From positions 1 to 61,961 of the forward strand of contig JAQUXC010000006.1 in the NCBI GenBank assembly GCA_028692545.1: DNA of 61,961 bases. The letters are read 5' to 3'. This document shows positions 25,056 to 32,019 of the stretch, in pieces. The notes beneath the pieces were generated by a model that made no database searches, was not told where the DNA came from, and was given only the letters and a program-made list of their open reading frames with translations. Position numbers and translations under genes: made by a program. How positions within the stretch are numbered: position 1 is the first letter of the stretch; each line of letters starts with the position of its first letter. This DNA comes from Patescibacteria group bacterium (lineage in GTDB: Bacteria > Patescibacteriota > Patescibacteriia > UBA1558 > S5-K13).

Positions 25056-25249
25056 GTAAAACAAAAAAACACCATAATCGCTGGTATTTTCTTGGCATGC
25101 TGAGACGAGCCATCTCGGTCTCTTTGACCTCTCAGCTGATGGCAGAACGTCGTGAAGGATGTTAGAACAATAATAAAGAATTATGAGGGATATATCCATA
25201 TTCCTGATTTGAGAGATGTGGAATAGTTTAGCCCCCCTACCCTGACTCA
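25056..25249. other. GC-richer structured element of unknown type
   Basis: Between YibE/F and the methyltransferase promoter the base composition rises sharply. On the plus strand GCTGAGA and TCTCAGC enclose two small hairpins (CGAG/CTCG and GTC/GAC), which gives a three-way junction near 25098-25135. A poor hairpin with a T-tract on the minus strand ends the element near 25056. The only open frame (25050-25250, minus, GTG start directly after the YibE/F stop) has no recognised motif, and every other frame is broken. It could be a small RNA, a decayed insertion or an exported repeat. Confidence 0.4.
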
Positions 25250-26452
25250 CTATTGTTTTCTCAACCTTTCTTGACTTATAAAATTAACTGCTAAAATAGT
25301 TGCTATAGGGACAGCTAAAACAAGTCCAATACTACCAGTCAAAGCTCTAACGATTTCTGTGGCCATCATTTCATTGTCTATAACCTGATTAAATGTTAAA
25401 AATGGTTCTTGTTTAATACTAAATAAGATAAGAAGCGGTAAAGACGCTCCAGCATATGCTAAAAATAAAGTATTTACCATTGAGCTTAAATGAGAAACAC
25501 CCACTCGCATAGCTTGTTTATAAATTTGATTTTTTGATAATTCTGGATTTGATATTTTTAATTCTTTAACCAGTGCTACTTGAGAAATAATTACATCATC
25601 TAAAACACCCAATGCACCAATAATAATACCCGCCAGCAATAAACCTTTAATATTTATATTTCCATCACCAAGCCCCACCAAGTAAGTAGCTTCTTCACTT
25701 GCAAAGCCAGTTAATTTTGTTATTGATGAAAACCAAATAGACAACAATCCTGTAATTACTAGAGAAATTAAAATAGAAAAAATAGAAATTGTTGAAGTTT
25801 TTTTAAGTCCCTCTGTTATGTAAACACCAAAAATTAGAATAAATAATGAACCAAGTATTGTAATAAAAAGTGGGTCTGCTCCAGATAATATTTTTGGAAT
25901 AATAAATTTTAATATAACTAAAAATGTTAACAATAATACAACCAAAGCTCTAACCCCCTTAAATTTTCCAATAATTACTACAGTCAAAATAAATAATAAA
26001 ACCAACCAATATATACTATTAGTTCTAGAGAATCCTATAACATAAAAATTTTCCGCTCCGTCTGGTTCAGCGCTGTAATGAACCAGAACTTTTTCTCCAA
26101 CTTTGTATTCACTGGCAGACGAAACATCATATACTGTTCCATCAAAAACTATTTCTTTGTCTTTCCAATTATCTTCAAGTCCTATGAGTTTTAATTTTTG
26201 TTGAATTGATATTGAACCATCATCACGTGGTGTGTTTTTATTTTCAACTACCTCTACGACTCTGGCTTTGAAAATTTCTTCTTTTCCTTTATTTTGTAAA
26301 TTTATTTCTTGAGGCATGTTTTCTTCTAATATCATTTCCTCATTAGAATTATCTATGCTATTCTCTTGTGCATTTACAAAATTTATATCTAAAAACAAAC
26401 TAAATAAAAAGGCTGGAAATAAGATAAAAAATAATAATAATTTAATTTTCAT
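25250..26452 (-). CDS. YibE/F-family multi-pass membrane protein
   Basis: A signal-anchor helix (LLLFFILFPAFLFSLFLDI) precedes a small extracellular beta domain (residues about 60-140, KARVVEVVENK, EKVLVHYSAEPDG) and seven or so membrane helices from residue 150. KFKGVRALVVLLLTFLVI, GALGVLDDVIISQVALVKEL and SHLSSMVNTLFLAYAGASLPLLI are the YibE/F signature. The function of the family is not established; transport is suspected. Length 400. The gene appears to stand alone, with an odd structured element after it. Confidence 0.9.
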   Translation of the reverse strand: MKIKLLLFFILFPAFLFSLFLDINFVNAQENSIDNSNEEMILEENMPQEINLQNKGKEEIFKARVVEVVENKNTPRDDGSISIQQKLKLIGLEDNWKDKEIVFDGTVYDVSSASEYKVGEKVLVHYSAEPDGAENFYVIGFSRTNSIYWLVLLFILTVVIIGKFKGVRALVVLLLTFLVILKFIIPKILSGADPLFITILGSLFILIFGVYITEGLKKTSTISIFSILISLVITGLLSIWFSSITKLTGFASEEATYLVGLGDGNINIKGLLLAGIIIGALGVLDDVIISQVALVKELKISNPELSKNQIYKQAMRVGVSHLSSMVNTLFLAYAGASLPLLILFSIKQEPFLTFNQVIDNEMMATEIVRALTGSIGLVLAVPIATILAVNFISQERLRKQ

Positions 26453-26490
26453 ATTGAATTAAAAATTAAATAAAAATAATTTTAAAAAAA

Positions 26491-27210
26491 TTATTTCTTT
26501 TTTATCTCTTTATTGATTTCTTCTTCACTAAGTTTTTTTGTACAGAAAAACCAATCATAACAATGCATTTCTTCTTTATTTTCCATTCTTTCTTTTGCAA
26601 CACCACATGAACCTGCGGTTGGAACAATTACATCATCGCCCGGTCTCCAATCTGCTGGTAATGCTACTGAAAATTTGTCAGCGGTTTGAAGTGCAATTAA
26701 AACTCTATATAGTTCATCAAAATTTCTTCCTAAACTTAATGGGTAATAAATTATTGTTCTTATGATTCCTTTTGGGTCTATAAAAAATACCGCTCTTACG
26801 GCCTTCGTGTTGCTTTCTCCTGGTTGTATCATTCCATATTTTGTTGCTACTTCCATTGTAATGTCCTCTATTAATGGAAACTTAACTTCGACATCTTTCA
26901 TGCCTCTATACTCAATTTTTTCTTTGATTGTTCTAAGCCAAGCTATATGACTATACAAGCCATCTACAGACAATCCTACTAGTTTACAATTAGTTTCATT
27001 AAATTTATTCTCCATACTCGCAAATGTCATAAACTCAGATGTACAAACTGGAGTAAAATCAGCTGGATGACTAAATAAAATAACCCAACTTCCTTCATAT
27101 TGTTCTGGAAAATTGATTTCACCCTGAGTTGTTACCGCCTTAAATGATGGTGCTTTTTCACCGATTCTTGGCATTGATACAGTTTCATTTGTTTGTTTTG
27201 CTTCTTCCAT
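26491..27210 (-). CDS. Peroxiredoxin, Prx6/archaeal type
   Basis: It reduces peroxides through a peroxidatic Cys in HPADFTPVCTSEF (about residue 56). Conserved Arg is in KAVRAVFFIDPKGIIRTI. The long C-terminal arm (PADWRPGDDVIVP, then CGVAKERMENK, MHCYDWFFCTKKL) is that of the Prx6-like archaeal and thermophile subfamily, and it supplies two to three extra Cys for resolution. Length 239 fits. It follows the DUF134/SDR pair on the same strand, 31 bases after DUF134. Confidence 0.94.
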   Translation of the reverse strand: MEEAKQTNETVSMPRIGEKAPSFKAVTTQGEINFPEQYEGSWVILFSHPADFTPVCTSEFMTFASMENKFNETNCKLVGLSVDGLYSHIAWLRTIKEKIEYRGMKDVEVKFPLIEDITMEVATKYGMIQPGESNTKAVRAVFFIDPKGIIRTIIYYPLSLGRNFDELYRVLIALQTADKFSVALPADWRPGDDVIVPTAGSCGVAKERMENKEEMHCYDWFFCTKKLSEEEINKEIKKK

Positions 27211-27241
27211 AATTTTTTATTTAATTATTAATTATTTCAAA

Positions 27242-27520
27242 TTATTTTTTTATAATTTTAATTGCTTTTCCATTAATTAGTGCATCTGCTATTTTTTTAT
27301 AAGCTGAATAAAGTATTCTCTGATATGTACTTGTTGATGTATGCATTTTTTTTGCTGCTTCTTGTTGTTCCAAATCATTTATATGACGTAAACGGTAGGC
27401 CTCTATTTCTTCAATAGTAAGATCTACAACCTCAAGTTCCCTCATAGGAATTCCCTGGGGTTTAAAATAAGTAATATTTGGATTAAATTCTATTTTTCTA
27501 CAAAGTCTTGGTCTTGGCAT
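27242..27520 (-). CDS. DUF134-family helix-turn-helix DNA-binding protein
   Basis: Start chosen at MPRPRLCRKIEF, the conserved DUF134 N-terminus; an in-frame extension upstream to 27559 would run into the SDR gene. Signatures: YFKPQGIPMRELEVVDLTIEEIEAYRLRHINDLEQQEAAKKMHTSTSTYQRIL, a sigma-70 region 4-like helix-turn-helix. The ATG lies one base after the SDR stop, so it is likely coupled. The DUF134 family often accompanies DUF5320 and dinitrogenase-cofactor-like genes; a DUF5320 gene is 860 bases upstream. It may be the local regulator. Length 92. Confidence 0.85.
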   Translation of the reverse strand: MPRPRLCRKIEFNPNITYFKPQGIPMRELEVVDLTIEEIEAYRLRHINDLEQQEAAKKMHTSTSTYQRILYSAYKKIADALINGKAIKIIKK

Positions 27521-27521
27521 A

Positions 27522-28259
27522 TTATTTAGCTGTCCAACCACCATCAACATAAATGACACTACCAGTTACATAACTTGTTTCATCAGAAGCTAAATAAACA
27601 GCAGCGCTAGCAATATCCTCAGTTTTGCCTACATAAGCCAGTGGCGTTGATGATGTTATTAAATTATTAATTTCCTTTTGAGCTAAAACATCTTTTGTCA
27701 TATTAGTTTCAATAAAACCTGGTGCAATAGCGTTAACCCTTATATGATAAGATGCTAAATCAAGTGCGCCAGCATGAGTAAGTTGAACAACCCCACCCTT
27801 AGAAGCACAATAAGCAATAGCCCCATTAAAACCAACTTTTCCTAAAATTGAACTTAAATTTATAATTGAACCCCCAACACCCTTAGTCTTCATAGCTTTT
27901 GCAGCAGCACGCATACCAAACATTGTCCCTGAAAGATTGATACTAATAGTTTTATCCCAACTTTCATCAGTAATATCTAGTATTCCACTATTTCCACCTA
28001 TACCAGCATTGTTAACCATAACATCTAACTTTCCAAAATGCTCTATTGTCTTGTTAATTAAATCATCTACTTCTCCTGACTTTGATACATCACATTTTAT
28101 AAACAAAGCCTTTTCTCCAAATTTTAATACTAGAGAATTATCATTATTTATATCAGAAAATACAACTCTAGCACCCTCACTAATAAATTTTTCAGCTATA
28201 GCAAAACCTATACCTGAACCCGATCCAGTAACTATAGCGACCTTATTTTCTAATCTCAT
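27522..28259 (-). CDS. Short-chain dehydrogenase/reductase (FabG-like)
   Basis: Classical SDR: NAD(P) motif TGSGSGIGFAIAEKF, CDVS, NNAGIGG, catalytic Ser in INLSSILGKVG, YCASKGG (Tyr and Lys) and the PGFIETNMTKDV segment. The end is SYVTGSVIYVDGGWTAK, as in 3-oxoacyl-ACP reductases and glucose dehydrogenase-like enzymes. Asp in FSDINNDN after the second strand favours NAD over NADP. The substrate is unknown; CPR usually lack fatty-acid synthesis, so a FabG role is doubtful. Length 245. Confidence 0.92.
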   Translation of the reverse strand: MRLENKVAIVTGSGSGIGFAIAEKFISEGARVVFSDINNDNSLVLKFGEKALFIKCDVSKSGEVDDLINKTIEHFGKLDVMVNNAGIGGNSGILDITDESWDKTISINLSGTMFGMRAAAKAMKTKGVGGSIINLSSILGKVGFNGAIAYCASKGGVVQLTHAGALDLASYHIRVNAIAPGFIETNMTKDVLAQKEINNLITSSTPLAYVGKTEDIASAAVYLASDETSYVTGSVIYVDGGWTAK

Positions 28260-28323
28260 ATAATTTTATATTTTTAATACTAATACCAAATTAATTATAG
28301 CAAATTTTATAATCTATGTATGT

Positions 28324-28382
28324 AAAAGAAGGTGTTTCGGCCCCCTTTTTTATATAGGGAACCGGTTTCTGCACCTTCTTTT
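28324..28382 (-). terminator. Long hairpin terminator overlapping the DUF5320 stop
   Basis: AAAAGAAGGTG (28324-28334) and CACCTTCTTTT (28372-28382) form an 11-bp stem around a 37-base loop that itself holds an imperfect CGG...CCG pairing. The right arm runs into the DUF5320 stop codon. It separates DUF5320 from the SDR gene. Confidence 0.7.
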
Positions 28383-28614
28383 ATTTTTCATTTTTTAATG
28401 CTTGCTTTTCTGCTTTAATTATTTCTAATTGTTCTAAAAGCATTTTTTCATCATCTTCTAATGCCTGTAATTCATTTTTTGGAGACATGAATCTTCTAAA
28501 TCCGAAACTATTTCTACAACCATAACCCAATCCCATTCCATTTCCACAACGACCCATTCCGCGACCAGTCATTGGGCCTTGTCCCATTGGACCTGTTCCA
28601 TTTAATCTTGGCAT
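28381..28614 (-). CDS. DUF5320-family Gly/Met-rich small protein
   Basis: The N-terminal half is MPRLNGTGPMGQGPMTGRG followed by MGRCGNGMGLGYGC, the Gly-, Met- and Cys-rich DUF5320 pattern. The C-terminal half is a charged helix (LQALEDDEKMLLEQLEIIKAEKQALKNEK). Metal or cofactor binding is suspected in the family but not shown. An AAAGGA Shine-Dalgarno sequence and an excellent promoter with a palindrome precede it, so it is probably a regulated, well-expressed single gene. Length 77. Confidence 0.87.
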   Translation of the reverse strand: MPRLNGTGPMGQGPMTGRGMGRCGNGMGLGYGCRNSFGFRRFMSPKNELQALEDDEKMLLEQLEIIKAEKQALKNEK

Positions 28615-28676
28615 ATATTTATTCCTTTCTATAATTAATTAAATTTAGGCAACCCGATCTTTATTTATCGCCTATT

Positions 28677-28708
28677 ATGAGTATATACCCATAACTATAT
28701 TATGTCAA
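28677..28708 (-). promoter_or_regulatory. Consensus promoter with palindromic operator (DUF5320 gene)
   Basis: On the minus strand TTGACA (28703-28708), a 17-bp spacer and TATACT (28680-28685). The -10 is embedded in a near-perfect 16-bp palindrome, plus-strand ATGAGTATATACCCAT (28677-28692). This is the best promoter in the window, and the palindrome looks like a repressor site. Which protein binds it is unknown; DUF134 is a candidate. Confidence 0.7.
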
Positions 28709-28749
28709 ACAATAATATTATATTTAGTTCTAACCCTAACTTAGAGTAT

Positions 28750-28782
28750 TAAAAAAACACTGATTATATCAATGTTTTTTTC
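28750..28782 (-). terminator. Terminator after tRNA-Trp
   Basis: On the minus strand AAAAAAACA, TGAT, a short loop, ATCA and TGTTTTTTT form a stem directly after the tRNA-Trp CCA end. Confidence 0.8.
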
Positions 28783-28783
28783 A

Positions 28784-28857
28784 TGGCAGGGGCGGTAAGA
28801 ATCGAACTCACGTTACTGGTTTTGGAGACCAGAGTCCTACCACTGAACGACGCCCCC
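28784..28857 (-). tRNA. trnW: tRNA-Trp (CCA)
   Basis: Full cloverleaf on the minus strand: acceptor GGGGGCG/CGCCCCT, D-loop TTCAGTGGTAGG, anticodon arm CTGGT-CTCCAAA-ACCAG with anticodon CCA, T-arm GTTCGATTC, discriminator G and an encoded CCA tail. The CCA anticodon reads UGG only, consistent with UGA as stop. It is the last gene of the tRNA-rpmG cluster. Confidence 0.97.
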
Positions 28858-28930
28858 ATCACTTAATTATATAAAATAAACCCTCTGAACTAAATAATTC
28901 AAAGAGTTTAAATGTATAAGAATAAAAGAA

Positions 28931-29086
28931 TTATTTAGTTTCTTTATGATCTGTGTGTTTTTTGCACCATTTACAATGTTTTTTTGTAAGTAGTTTTTCT
29001 TTGATCGTTTTTTTGTTTTTGTATGTGTGATAGTTTATTCTATGACATTCATTACATTCTAATTTTATCAAATTATCTTGTGACAT
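28931..29086 (-). CDS. rpmG: 50S ribosomal protein L33
   Basis: A 51-residue protein beginning MSQDNLIKLECNECHRINYH. Two CxxC pairs (CNEC near residue 11 and CKWC near residue 38) form the zinc ribbon of the L33 family, and the middle NYHTYKNKKTIKEKLLTKKHC is typical. It sits between tRNA-Thr and tRNA-Trp, the conserved bacterial neighbourhood in which rpmG accompanies tRNA-Trp before secE-nusG. It has no recognisable ribosome site. Confidence 0.93.
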   Translation of the reverse strand: MSQDNLIKLECNECHRINYHTYKNKKTIKEKLLTKKHCKWCKKHTDHKETK

Positions 29087-29192
29087 ATTATTATAATTAT
29101 TTAATTATGAATTTTTAATTTTTAATAAATTATTTAATTTTGAATTTTGAAACTAATTCATAATTAATTATTAATCATTCAAAATTGTTTAG

Positions 29193-29268
29193 TGGAGCCA
29201 TCTGTCGGATTCGAACCGACGACCTACGGTTTACAAAACCGTTGCTCTACCAACTGAGCTAAGATGGC
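29193..29268 (-). tRNA. trnT: tRNA-Thr (TGT)
   Basis: Acceptor GCCATCT/AGATGGC, D-loop AGCTCAGTTGGTAGAGC, anticodon arm ACGGT-TTTGTAA-ACCGT with anticodon TGT, T-arm GTTCGAATC, discriminator T and encoded CCA. The T discriminator matches the A in the T-box bulge at 47014. Its first 12 bases and 5' flank are duplicated about 100 bp upstream. Confidence 0.97.
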
Positions 29269-29400
29269 ATATATTTTTAATTACTATTTTTAATTTTATA
29301 TCTACAAATCCAACTGTCGTAGCGAAGCGGAGATCCCGCAGAATGGAATGATTGCGGGAAGCTAAGATGGCATATATTTTTAATTATTATTTTCAATTTT
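29257..29400. repeat. 41-bp duplication of the tRNA-Thr 5' end and flank
   Basis: Plus-strand 29257-29297 and 29360-29400 match at 39 of 41 positions. Each copy begins with the 5' end of the tRNA-Thr gene (as reverse complement, AGCTAAGATGGC) and continues into AT-rich flank. The 62 bp between them contain a TCCCGCA...TGCGGGA hairpin and a GTAGCGAAGCGGAG fragment of the dispersed repeat family. Confidence 0.7.
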
Positions 29401-29469
29401 GAAACATTACGAATATTGTATATAAAAAATTGTTAAAAATCAATATTGATAGTTTTAAATTGAAAATGT

Positions 29470-29554
29470 TGGTGGGCCGGGACGGATTCGAACCGCCGAA
29501 GGCGTAGCCAGCAGATTTACAGTCTGCCCCGTTTGACCGCTTCGGTACCGACCC
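29470..29554 (-). tRNA. trnY: tRNA-Tyr (GTA)
   Basis: Class II tRNA with a long variable arm: acceptor GGGTCGG/CCGGCCC, anticodon arm GCAGA-CTGTAAA-TCTGC with anticodon GTA, variable arm with CGCCTTCGGCG-like stem, T-arm GTTCGAATC, discriminator A and encoded CCA. Confidence 0.96.
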
Positions 29555-29585
29555 AAATTTAATTAAATTTTTAAATGAACTTATG

Positions 29586-29680
29586 TCCGCTTCCGCTAAA
29601 GCTCCGGCGGATCATTCTTATCTCTTCTTTGAAGAGTCGAATGGCTCGCCATTCGAAGTCAAGCTAAGCTTGACGAAGAA
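29586..29680. repeat. Mosaic of three palindromic repeats
   Basis: In one run lie a 26-bp element with CCGC...GCGG and GCT/AGC pairs (29586-29611), a perfect TTCGAATGGC/GCCATTCGAA-type hairpin near 29637-29658 and GTCAAGCT/AGCTTGAC near 29658-29675. The first element recurs inside the YbaK gene at 35226-35251. No gene is here; the open frame across it runs into a tRNA. Confidence 0.6.
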
Positions 29681-29756
29681 TGGAGCCGTTGCGCGGATTC
29701 GAACCGCGGACTTACTCCTTACCATGGAGTTACTCTACCAACTGAGTTACAACGGC
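29681..29756 (-). tRNA. trnT: tRNA-Thr (GGT)
   Basis: Acceptor GCCGTTG/CAACGGC, D-loop AACTCAGTTGGTAGAGT, anticodon arm ACTCC-ATGGTAA-GGAGT with anticodon GGT, T-arm GTTCGAATC, discriminator T and encoded CCA. It reads ACC and ACU, the latter being the T-box specifier at 46955. Confidence 0.97.
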
Positions 29757-29811
29757 ATGGTGCTAATTTGACAATAAACATTGCTCGAAAAAAATAAAAA
29801 TAATGTAAAAA

Positions 29812-30699
29812 TTACATTTTTTCTAATTTTTCTCTAAATTCTTGTATTTTTTTATTTTCCGGTTCTATGTCTAATAGCTTAGATAATGTCTTATTCCCAA
29901 GCTCTCTATCTCCCATAATTATACTTAAATTTATCAAAAAGTCAAGAAATACAGTATTTTCAGGTTCTGTATTAATAGCATTATTTATATTCTCAAAAGA
30001 TTCTTCTATTTTTTCTATTTTTAAATATGTTGTTGCTAGGTTGTAATAATAATTTGCATTATTTTTTGATTTTGATATTGCTATTTTGTATTGTTCTATG
30101 GTTTTATTTAAATCACCCATGCTTTTATATATATCCCCCAATTTGTTGTATGAATCATGGTCATTTTCTTCTATTTTGATTATATATTCATATGTTTCTT
30201 TTGCTTTTTCTAATTCTTTTGATTGGATATATAAATCAGCTAATTTTTTGTATATTTCTATATTATGTACATCTAACTTCAAAGCATTTACATACTCATT
30301 TTCAGCCAAAAGCCATTTTTTATTTTGTATAAATTTTTCAGCTTTTTCTATATGTCTTAATGTATGACTTTCATTTGAAATTTTATCTTCAAAGTGTATT
30401 TTTACTAGTTTTGTCCTATATTTTTCTTCTATTTTATATAATTTACTATATTGTTTTTTTAAAAAATTAGAAGTTAAATTTAATGTAGGTTTTACAAGAA
30501 TTAAAAATTTTTGCCTAAAAGCACTTACATCTCTTGTAAATTTTTGTTCTAATATTGCTTTCTTTTTTTTATTTTCTCTATATTCATCTATTTTTTCAGG
30601 CTCAATTTTTTTTAATTGTGGTATTTTTTTGAAAATTATAAATAATACTATAGATATACTAATTATGAAAATTGTTATTAATAGTATGTTAATAAACAT
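29812..30699 (-). CDS. Membrane-anchored TPR protein
   Basis: One N-terminal membrane helix (IFIISISIVLFIIF, residues about 9-23) is followed by a basic linker and at least four tetratricopeptide repeats from residue 115 (AEKFIQNKKWLLAENEYVNAL, YKKLADLYIQSKELEKAKETYEYI, YNKLGDIYKSMGDLNKTIEQY, YYNLATTYLKIEKIEESFENI). It is probably a cytoplasmic scaffold tethered to the membrane. No partner is evident; tpiA lies upstream on the same strand. Confidence 0.87.
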   Translation of the reverse strand: MFINILLITIFIISISIVLFIIFKKIPQLKKIEPEKIDEYRENKKKKAILEQKFTRDVSAFRQKFLILVKPTLNLTSNFLKKQYSKLYKIEEKYRTKLVKIHFEDKISNESHTLRHIEKAEKFIQNKKWLLAENEYVNALKLDVHNIEIYKKLADLYIQSKELEKAKETYEYIIKIEENDHDSYNKLGDIYKSMGDLNKTIEQYKIAISKSKNNANYYYNLATTYLKIEKIEESFENINNAINTEPENTVFLDFLINLSIIMGDRELGNKTLSKLLDIEPENKKIQEFREKLEKM

Positions 30700-30735
30700 A
30701 GATTTTATTTTCGAGCCTAACCAGCTGAGCTGGTC

Positions 30736-31515
30736 TTAGATCGATTTATTTATTATATCAATCAATTTTATTATATTTTTGGATTTTGTGCTATAGCTAC
30801 CTACCAATACTCCATTAATATTTTTTTTTGTAATTAATTCTTTTATATTTTTGTCGTTTACACTTCCACCATAGATTAATGTAATTTTTTTGTTAAATAT
30901 TTGTTCTTTTATATTTTTTTCTTTTATTATTATTTCTTTTATCAAGTTGTTCATTTTGTCAGCTTCTTTTGGATCTATATTTATTCCATTGTTTGAACTT
31001 ATAGCCCAAATAGGTTCATACGCTATGAATATTTTTTTTACTTTTTTTAGATCTATAGATTTGAGAGCGGATATTATTTGTTTTTTTATTATTTGTTGTT
31101 GTTCATTTTTTTTTCTTTGTTTTAAATTTTCACCAACACATAATATTGGAATTATTTCATTCCTAAGTGCATTTTGTATTTTTTTATTTATCATTTCGTC
31201 TGACTCTGATAAGTTTATTCTTCTTTCACTGTGCCCTATCATTGAAAATTCAGTATTAAACTTTTTTAAATTTTTTGTAAGAATTTCACCAGTGTATGCA
31301 CCGAATTCTTCCCAAAAGATATTTTGACTAGATAATTTTAGATTACTATTTTTTATAATTTTTGAAGCATCTGGAATACTAATATAATCACAACATACTA
31401 CTAATTGTATATTTTTTAATTCTTTAATTTTTTTGTCATTCTTTAATTTTTTTAACAAGTTCAAAGTTTCATTATAATCAAGTTGCATTTTTAAATTTGC
31501 AAATATGTATTTCAT
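30736..31515 (-). CDS. tpiA: Triosephosphate isomerase with variant loop 6
   Basis: It interconverts dihydroxyacetone phosphate and glyceraldehyde 3-phosphate. Asn7 and Lys9 (FANLKMQ), His in MIGHSERR (about 95) and Glu in FIAYEPIWAI (about 170) are intact. The lid (loop 6), normally A-I-G-T-G, reads AISSNNG here, and Trp of the N-W-K motif is Leu. IYGGSVND and GVLVGSYST complete the phosphate site. The catalytic set suggests an active enzyme with an altered lid. Length 259. Confidence 0.93.
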   Translation of the reverse strand: MKYIFANLKMQLDYNETLNLLKKLKNDKKIKELKNIQLVVCCDYISIPDASKIIKNSNLKLSSQNIFWEEFGAYTGEILTKNLKKFNTEFSMIGHSERRINLSESDEMINKKIQNALRNEIIPILCVGENLKQRKKNEQQQIIKKQIISALKSIDLKKVKKIFIAYEPIWAISSNNGINIDPKEADKMNNLIKEIIIKEKNIKEQIFNKKITLIYGGSVNDKNIKELITKKNINGVLVGSYSTKSKNIIKLIDIINKSI

Positions 31516-31530
31516 ATATTTTTATTTTAT

Positions 31531-32019
31531 TTATATTTTAAGCATAGATAATGCTCCTATTGTAATTAGAGTAACTATTATACCAGACACTATTATACCT
31601 ATAAATATTGGCCAAAAAGCTTTTTTTATATTTATTCCGAACAACCAAGCGGCTATAGATCCTGTCCACGCACCTGTAAGTGGTAGTGGTATAGCAACAA
31701 ATAAAAATAAAGCAAATAATCCGTATTTTTGAAATTTTTCGTATGTTTTTTTTCTTGTTCTTTTGAATATTGAGTTTATAAAATTTGTCCAAAATTTTGA
31801 ATATCTACTAGATATTTCTACTATTTTGTTTAATCCTAAAATTAGTATAAATATAGGAATTGTATTGCCAATAATACTGAGTATTAGAGCAATGATTGGC
31901 TTGATATTCCACATGCCAATAGCTATCGGTATTGAACCTCTTAATTCTGTTATAGGTAATGCTGCATATATTATTGTAAGCAGTTCTTTTGATTCCAAAA
32001 TTTTTTGTATTAATTCCAT
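31531..32019 (-). CDS. COG2426-type small multidrug export-like membrane protein
   Basis: Signature ALPITELRGSIPIAIGMWNI at residues about 19-38, then a membrane helix, a basic loop (RTRKKTYEKFQKYGLFALFLFVAIPLPLTGAWTGS) and two more helices. This is the PF06695 'small multidrug export' family, whose real substrate is unknown. Length 162 is normal. Its start overlaps the end of the D,D-carboxypeptidase gene by 10 bases. Confidence 0.86.
   Translation of the reverse strand: MELIQKILESKELLTIIYAALPITELRGSIPIAIGMWNIKPIIALILSIIGNTIPIFILILGLNKIVEISSRYSKFWTNFINSIFKRTRKKTYEKFQKYGLFALFLFVAIPLPLTGAWTGSIAAWLFGINIKKAFWPIFIGIIVSGIIVTLITIGALSMLKI

Noticed and set aside
25098-25160. Hammerhead-like ribozyme (CUGAUG followed by GAA)
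   Set aside because: CTGATGG and GTGAAGG occur, but stems II and III of a hammerhead cannot be formed around them.
25050-25250. A 66-codon GTG-started gene on the minus strand
   Set aside because: It begins at the preceding gene's stop, lacks any ribosome site and motif, and overlaps the structured element; I treat the region as non-coding.
29583-29771. A 62-codon plus-strand reading frame
   Set aside because: It lies across the palindromic repeats and antisense to tRNA-Thr(GGT).
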